From contig NC_052482.1 of NCBI RefSeq assembly GCF_009730915.1, positions 19,622,345-19,686,344 of the forward strand: a DNA stretch of 64,000 bases, given 5' to 3'. Below the pieces are notes generated by a model, which was not told where the DNA came from, searched no databases, and worked only from the letters and a program-made list of their open reading frames with translations. The stretch comes from Dioscorea cayenensis subsp. rotundata (taxonomy: Eukaryota; Streptophyta; Magnoliopsida; Dioscoreales; Dioscoreaceae). Positions 58,088 through 64,000 of the stretch are shown here, piece after piece (position 1 is the first letter of the stretch; each line of letters starts with the position of its first letter). The position numbers and the translations under genes are program-made.

Positions 58088-61000
58088 ATGGCCGTCCTCC
58101 TCCTCCTTCTCCTCATTGCCTTTGCTGATGCTCCATAGTTTGGAGGATCTCTACGCTTCCACTATCAACGATGATGGTATGCTTAATCTATTCTTGCTCT
58201 TTTTCTTTTTCGTTTTCTTGGTGGTGGTGGTGGTGATGGTTGTGATGGATTTGGTAGGGATTGCGTTGATGGAGTTTCGAGATAGAGTGGAGTTGGATCC
58301 GTACAGTGCTTTGATGGGATGGGGGGATGGTGGAGACCGGGATCCGTGCTCGTGGTTTGGGATTGGCTGCTCCAATGGTAGAGTCGTGGATCTGTGAGTT
58401 ATCCTCTGATTTATATTTCTAATCTTTTTGGTACTCTAATTGGTAGTAAGTTTGGGATGTAGTGATTGAAGGAATCGTGTGGAGAAGTGTTTAGAATGGA
58501 TGGAGGAATCATGGATGTAGATTCAATTGAAGTTTGGAGAATTTTCATGATCAGTGATTTCTCTGTTGATTTTCAATCAATGATTGTTCTATTTGCTACC
58601 TCGCTGTTATGTGGAACTGCTGTGGATTGCTCAAAAGATGCTCATGAAATTCATTAGTTTGGAATTAGGAATGATGGATGGCAAATGAATTGTTTTTTTT
58701 TTATTTTATGAAATGAATTAATCTCTGAAAACATTTTGGGTTATTTTGCTAAATTGTGTTTTCCTTTTCTTGTAGGAATTTGGGAAATCTTTGCCTTAGA
58801 GGAAGACTTGCACCAGAAATTGGGAGGCTTGTTATGTTGAAGTCTCTGTGAGTATATTCAAGCTGTCAACTTGGTGTTGTAAGTAGTTTTAGTTTACATT
58901 TATATATAAATTTTTCCTCGAGAATTGAGGAAGGAAAGACAGGTGTTTGATTACTCAATAATGTCATAACTGTTTATCCTCAGTATGATACTTTTTTGGT
59001 CTTCCTTTTGATGGCCATTTGATTGAATGCTAAATTTTGAATGGTAATTATCAGTTATTTGAGACCAAAGAAGCACAAAATGCAAGTTTTATGGCCTTTA
59101 TGCCAGATATCAGAGATTCGTTTATTAAATGTGATATTGTTTGGTATAACATGGTATTGTTTGTTTGAAGAATAGGTTTCATGTTCTAATCTGTTGTTTT
59201 GTAATGCAGCGTCTTGCACAACAACTCCTTTTATGGAGACATCCCTAGAGAGATCTCCAAATTGCAGAAGCTGGAAGTGCTGGACTTAGGACACAATAAT
59301 TTCAGCGGACTGATTCCATCTGATTTAAGCAGTATGATGCCTCTGGGAACTATGTGAGTAGACAATGGTATTTTACAGTATCACAACTCAAACAATTCCA
59401 ATTCATTATCATCATATTTCACCAATTGCAGATTACTTGGAAACAATAAGTTTTTAGGAAGCTTACCAACGCCTGAAATTAAAGGTGATCGAGAGACCTT
59501 TTTGCCAAATAAGGGATCTATTACGAGGTAATACATCTTGAACCATTCATGAATTATGGAAAAGCCTTCTACTTAGTGTCTTTCTGTTTAACAGAAGAAT
59601 TGGAATAAGGAGGATCATGCAGGCCAAAGACGATAGCAGAAATAGATCACCATCACCATCTCCATCTCCTTCACTTTCACATGCGAGTTCACCATCACCT
59701 GCATCACCCTCTCCTTCACCTACTCTTTCACCATCTCCGGTGCCGGCACCTTTACCATTGATTCAAGAGAACCAGTTTCACACTGATGCTAAACAACCCT
59801 CTGATTTGCCACCACCCTCCTCTCCCAAGAAACATTCTCCATCAAAACCACCAGCTACTGCAGCAAGGCATGCTTCATCTTGGGTAATCTACATTGCAGT
59901 GGCAGGGGGTGTTTCCTTTCTCCTTGCCTTCACTTTAGTATATATACTATGCTGTCAGTTCAACAAGGTGGTCTCTGTAAGACCTTGGTCTACTGGCTTG
60001 AGTGGACAGTTGCAGAAAGCTTTTGTTACAGATGGTTAGTTTTCTCTCTTATTGGTTACATTTCTTTTTTTCTCTTCTGCTTTCTCTTGCTCATCACCAT
60101 GAAAATTAATTGTAGGTGTGCCTGCTCTCAGACAATTAGAACTGGAAACTGCTTGTGAAGATTTCAGTAATGTCATTGGATCTTTATCAGATTGCACATT
60201 CTACAAGGGAACATTATCTAATGGGGTTGAAATAGCTGTGACATCCAGTGTTTATTACATCTACAAAAGATTGGTCTAAAGATGCTGATTTTCAATTCAG
60301 GAACAAGGTATACATCATCCACCTACTATTCAATCATTCAGATAGTTCTTTTATGCATTTGGCATACTGAGTTCTAACAATTGAATATTGGTATTTGGAT
60401 TTAGATATCAGCATTTTCTAGAGTGAACCATAAGAACTTCATGAACCTTCTGGGATTTTGTGCGGAAGACAGTCCTTTCAGCCGAATGATGGTCTTTGAA
60501 TACGCTCCAAATGGGACACTTTTCGAGCACCTCCACAGTGAGTATCTATCTCATTTTAAATTGAAACTTGTAAAAGAAAGTATATCTCTACCTGCCTTGT
60601 TATCATTGAAGGAGCTGAATTGGGCTTGGTATTCAAGATTTGCAGTTTGTTCTTTTACGCATTTGTCACAGTCTAAGGCTCCATAATTGTTCAATGACTT
60701 CTGCAATATATGTACATAAAAAGTATGCCATGATGTTTTAGTCTACATATTATTAATATTATTATAACTTGCTTTGTTTATTGCAGTTAAAGAAGCAGAA
60801 CATTTGGACTGGTCATCACGTCTAAGAATAGCAATGGGAATTGCATATTGTCTAGAACACATGCTACAGCTGGATCCTCCAATTGTAGTTAGAAATCTGA
60901 ACTCATCCTCTATTTATTTAACTGAAGATTACGCTGCAAAAGTATCAGACATTGAATTCCAGTATCATGGAAAAGAAGACAGTTCTATCAAGGAAGGCTC

Positions 61001-61391
61001 AGATGATCCCTTGGTTGCTGCACCATCACCAGACTCGAAGATCATAGTGTACAAATTTGGAATACTATTGTTGGAGATCTTATCAGGAAGACGGCCTTTT
61101 TCAGAAGACGATGGCCTCCTTGTACGCTGGGCTTCGTGTTACTTCAATGGCCGAAGACCACTAAAAGGCATGATTGATATAACATTGAAATCTTTTAAGG
61201 AGAGAGATCTCGGTCCGTTGAGTGAGCTTTTGAATTCATGTACCAGTCGTGACCCGAGGAAACGACCGACAATGACAGAGGTCACTGACAGTTTGCGAAG
61301 AATTACATTGATCTCTCCGGAGGCTGCAGCTCCTAGACTGTCTCCTTTGTGGTGGGCTGAACTTGAGATCCTTTCCACAGAAGCTAATTAG
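58088..61391 (+). CDS. MRH1-like LRR receptor pseudokinase, two frame breaks
   Basis: Nine exons: 58088-58176, 58258-58393, 58776-58847, 59210-59353, 59432-59527, 59595-60034, 60116-60307, 60405-60537, 60787-61391; about 635 aa. Order: signal-like leader, LRRNT (GIALMEFRDRVELDPYSAL, CSWFGIGC), about three LRRs, a Ser/Pro-rich stalk (SPSPSPSPSLSH..), one membrane span near residues 274-298 (WVIYIAVAGGVSFLLAFTLV), and a kinase-like domain. The kinase lacks catalytic residues: the HRD region is VRNLNSSS and the DFG position is SDIEF. The family (MRH1, MDIS1-related) acts in root-hair growth or pollen-tube sensing at the plasma membrane. Frame breaks: exon 1 between MAVLLLLLL and the LHSLEDLYA leader, and exon 7 between VEIAVTSSVYY and STKDWSKDADFQF. 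Each is one surplus base, so this is either sequence error or a decaying copy. Confidence 0.85.
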
Positions 61392-62245
61392 ACACAAAAT
61401 GAAGCTGAAAATTGTTGTTTCCTTTGGGCTGTTTGAAATCTTGAGTTGCAGCAAATGGCTTCTTTCTTCACAGTGAACTTAGCTGTCAAAAATGCATAGG
61501 CGACTTAAGCAAACATCCTTTTGTTTTTTGGATGTTCATATTGTATACAAAATCAGAGTTCCAAACTTTCTGGTTGGTCTCAGAAATAACATAAGCTTGT
61601 AGTGTATGTGTGTATTCTCGAGTGATTGTGATTTGAAAATTTTTAAAATTTCCGTACATGTTCTTGCAATGGTTTATTTTTTGCTCTTTTAATTATTGCA
61701 ATATTTTTAGATATAATTAAGTTCTCATATTTAATCGAGTTCAGACGTTCTAATCCACGGCGTAGATGACCAAGTGTTCTGCTAAAAAATATTACAATGA
61801 CTAAATTGTATCTAAATATATTGCCGCGAACTAGAATGACCCAATTTGACCAAATATGAAGATTTAATTATACCTAAAAATATTATAATAATTAAAAAGA
61901 CAGAAAATATATAATTACAAGACGTGTACAGCAATTATACTTTTTTTTTTTCAAAGAGTTGTGATCCAGATATAACATAAGCTTATACTATTATACAAAT
62001 AATATGCAACCGAGCAGAACCAAAAGAACCACAAACTTAGTGGATTCATTAGCTAGTAGAGTTCAAGACACAAATTGGTTAACTGTTTTCCTAAAAAGAC
62101 AGGACAACATAAGAGGGATATCAAAGATGCTTCATATCCCTATAATACACAACAAAAGACCTATAAGAACAGGGTAAACATTGCCACAAATTACTGCAAA
62201 CAAATCCATATGGTGAAGAAAATGCGCATTCATTCATTCAATTGT
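61392..62245. other. Convergent 3' spacer, MRH1-like / importin
   Basis: AT-rich 3' flanks with no gene seen. About 61950-62245 is probably importin 3' UTR. Confidence 0.45.
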
Positions 62246-64000
62246 TCATGAAACCACCCGTCCAAGCATTCCCTGTGTCCAAGTTGCAGTTTCCTTCAAC
62301 TGGTCATTATCTGATTGGAAACACTCCCCCAAGAAATCAATGTGGAAAGTGCAGTCCTTGAACAAAAGCTTGGTGTTTGGACCAAGTGTGTCTGCAAGGT
62401 CCCCCATCACAGCAACTGCAGCTTTTGTGACTCCTTCGTCCCTAAAATACATAGGAAAAGATCCACAGGAAACAAGGAAAATAATCAGTTAAAATGTGGT
62501 TAATTAACCTAGTTTTATGTGAATCAACCAAATATACCTGTTCTTGTCCCTGAAAACAGCCTCTATGAACTGCAGAAGATGACCTCCAGTGGGGGCATCA
62601 TGAGTTCTGCCTTTGAACTTTTGAACCCTTGAAGTATACCTGAGTAGGCCTCGAATATGCCATGTCTCAGTTGATTTCCATACTCTATCATATCTTCATC
62701 AGCAGTCTCCAATCGAGAGCAGAGCTCTGAGGCACCTTGCAGCATTGGCATAGCATAAGATAGATACTTCTCAAAATGCTCTCCAATGGCAAGGGCAATG
62801 TCTCCGAAGCATGAGAAAATAGGAGGTTTGACAGACCGATGAAGCATTGAATTCGAGAGGTCCTTGAGAAGATGAGTCATGATAGCATCACAGAAAGGAA
62901 GGATTTTATCATCCAAGGCACGGCAGATGTCTCCAACCACGCCAACAGAGATAGAGCAGACCTGGTACTCCTCAAAGTTCTGCAATCCCATGTCTAAATA
63001 CTTGTAGAATTCTGGCATGTACTTGGCAAACTCGGGACCTGTAGCATAAGCAAGAGCTCCAATGGCAAGCATTGCTTCTTCATGAACTGTAGAACTGCGA
63101 CAAGCAAAAACTTTAAGAAATAAGACCATCATCCCATCAGCAGCTTGTTGAATTATGAATCTCGTCTCATCACATGAACTCAGCTTCTGAACTAATACTT
63201 GAAGAACACCACAAAGCAGGGCTTGCAGCTCTCCTTGTTTCTCCCTATCATCCGATGAAAAGACTTGAAGTTCCATAGTTTGTCCTAATCTTTTCATGAT
63301 CTCTTGTAGCAGCTGACACAAGATATTTGAAGTCTCAGGTAACCTGCTGCATCTAACAATCTCATTCAGGGTCTCATAGGCTGAAGCCCTAAGCCTAGAA
63401 TTGCCGGTATCTGACCGATCAGCTGATAGTAGAAGTGCTTTGATAACTTCACCGAGGTAAGGAGTAAGAATGGATGAGTCTGGTTCAGCATCTTCATAAC
63501 CGTGAGCAAGAAAATAAATGGCACCACAGACTTTCATAGCAACATTAGGAGCATCTTTGATACTTTCCAGCAGAACAGACATGATGCGAGGGAGAGTAGT
63601 AGCAGTAATCACTGATTGTGCAGTTGCCGGAGAATGCAGAACCTCAAATATCCTACCTAAAGTCCAGGCTGTAGTATCCTTCACATGGCTATTCTGATCT
63701 TTCATCGCATTCAATAAGAACTCTAAACCACCTTGGACCAATGGTGCAAGCTTTTCAACAGAAGGTCCTTCTAGAATAGAGCCAAATGCAAAAGTTGCAG
63801 CCTCACGGCAATGCCAGTCTTCCTTCATGATGTTTTCCTGCACAAAAGGCATCACAAGGGGCACAATTGCATCTCCAACGGTCTTTGCAACAAGACCAAG
63901 GCAAGTCCCGCCAGCCATGGACAAATTCCACGTTTCATCATCTTGATCCTGATCCTCCTCTTGCTTCAACAAGGTCTCAAGCAACATAGGAACTAACATA
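62246..64000 (-). CDS. KPNB1: Importin subunit beta-1 (karyopherin), 3' part, one frame break
   Basis: The gene runs off the right edge. Visible exons are 64000-62538 and 62441-62246, about 550 C-terminal residues of a protein that is usually near 870. It is built of HEAT repeats, e.g. LSMAGGTCLGLVAKTVGD, EDWHCREAATFAFGSILEG, DTTAWTLGRIFEVLH, EEYQVCSISVGVVGDICRAL, GNQLRHGIFEAYSGILQGF, ending TATWTQGMLGRVVS. Importin beta carries NLS cargo (with importin alpha) through nuclear pores and releases it on Ran-GTP. After KAELMMP the frame slips: HLLQFIEAVF lies in the next frame, next to a run of five C (coding strand; G5 at 62591-62595). One missing C would explain it, so a homopolymer error is likely. 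Confidence 0.92.

Noticed and set aside
58116-58397. Frame reading through MRH1-like intron 1
   Set aside because: Intron read-through. The family frame resumes at 58258 after a good AG acceptor.

Overview
This is nuclear DNA from a flowering plant. The genes are intron-rich, introns and spacers are very AT-rich, and there are plant-only families (TBL, CLSY, an MRH1-type pseudokinase), a plant Pol II-type U2 snRNA gene, and MITEs and SINEs. Protein details of the REC8 and LRR-ubiquitin genes, recalled rather than searched, look closest to monocots. The low GC and loose gene spacing suggest a non-grass monocot; the species cannot be fixed from sequence alone.

Layout. 1-4.9 kb is repeat-derived: an old Ty3/gypsy-type LTR piece, a nested foldback element, and a broken Myb/SANT-like (Harbinger ORF1-type) gene. 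4.9-7.6 kb (+) is a trichome-birefringence-like (TBL) polysaccharide O-acetyltransferase. 9.1-17.0 kb (-) is a 24-exon BRCA2 with six BRC repeats. 18.4 kb (+) is a U2 snRNA gene with its upstream element and TATA box. 19.6-24.8 kb (-) is a CLASSY-type SNF2 protein, divergent from a small PPR gene at 26.1-29.2 kb (+). 30.2-30.5 kb (+) is a potato-inhibitor-I-type protease inhibitor. 31.1-32.6 kb (-) is a conserved plant protein of unknown function. 36.5-43.5 kb (+) is the meiotic cohesin REC8, convergent with an LRR/ubiquitin-like gene at 44.3-51.6 kb (-). 51.6-58.1 kb is a gene-free repeat area with two foldback MITEs, a SINE and a 390-bp tandem duplication. 58.1-61.4 kb (+) is an MRH1-like LRR receptor pseudokinase. 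62.2 kb to the right edge (-) is the 3' part of importin beta-1.

The genes are unrelated neighbours, not a pathway, although BRCA2 and REC8 both serve homologous recombination and meiosis. I reconstructed exon joins by matching splice sites, reading phase and family homology. BRCA2, CLSY, TBL, PPR and the unknown gene join without any frame break. In contrast, REC8, the LRR/ubiquitin gene, the MRH1-like gene (twice) and importin beta-1 each need a one-base correction. All five sites lie to the right of 41.9 kb, which points to residual sequence errors there or to recent decay.

I found no obviously new multi-gene system. The most unusual items are the expanded BRC array made by tandem duplication of phase-1/phase-1 exons together with their introns, two GC-AG introns supported by reading frame, and the inhibitor with three adjacent cysteines in its reactive loop.
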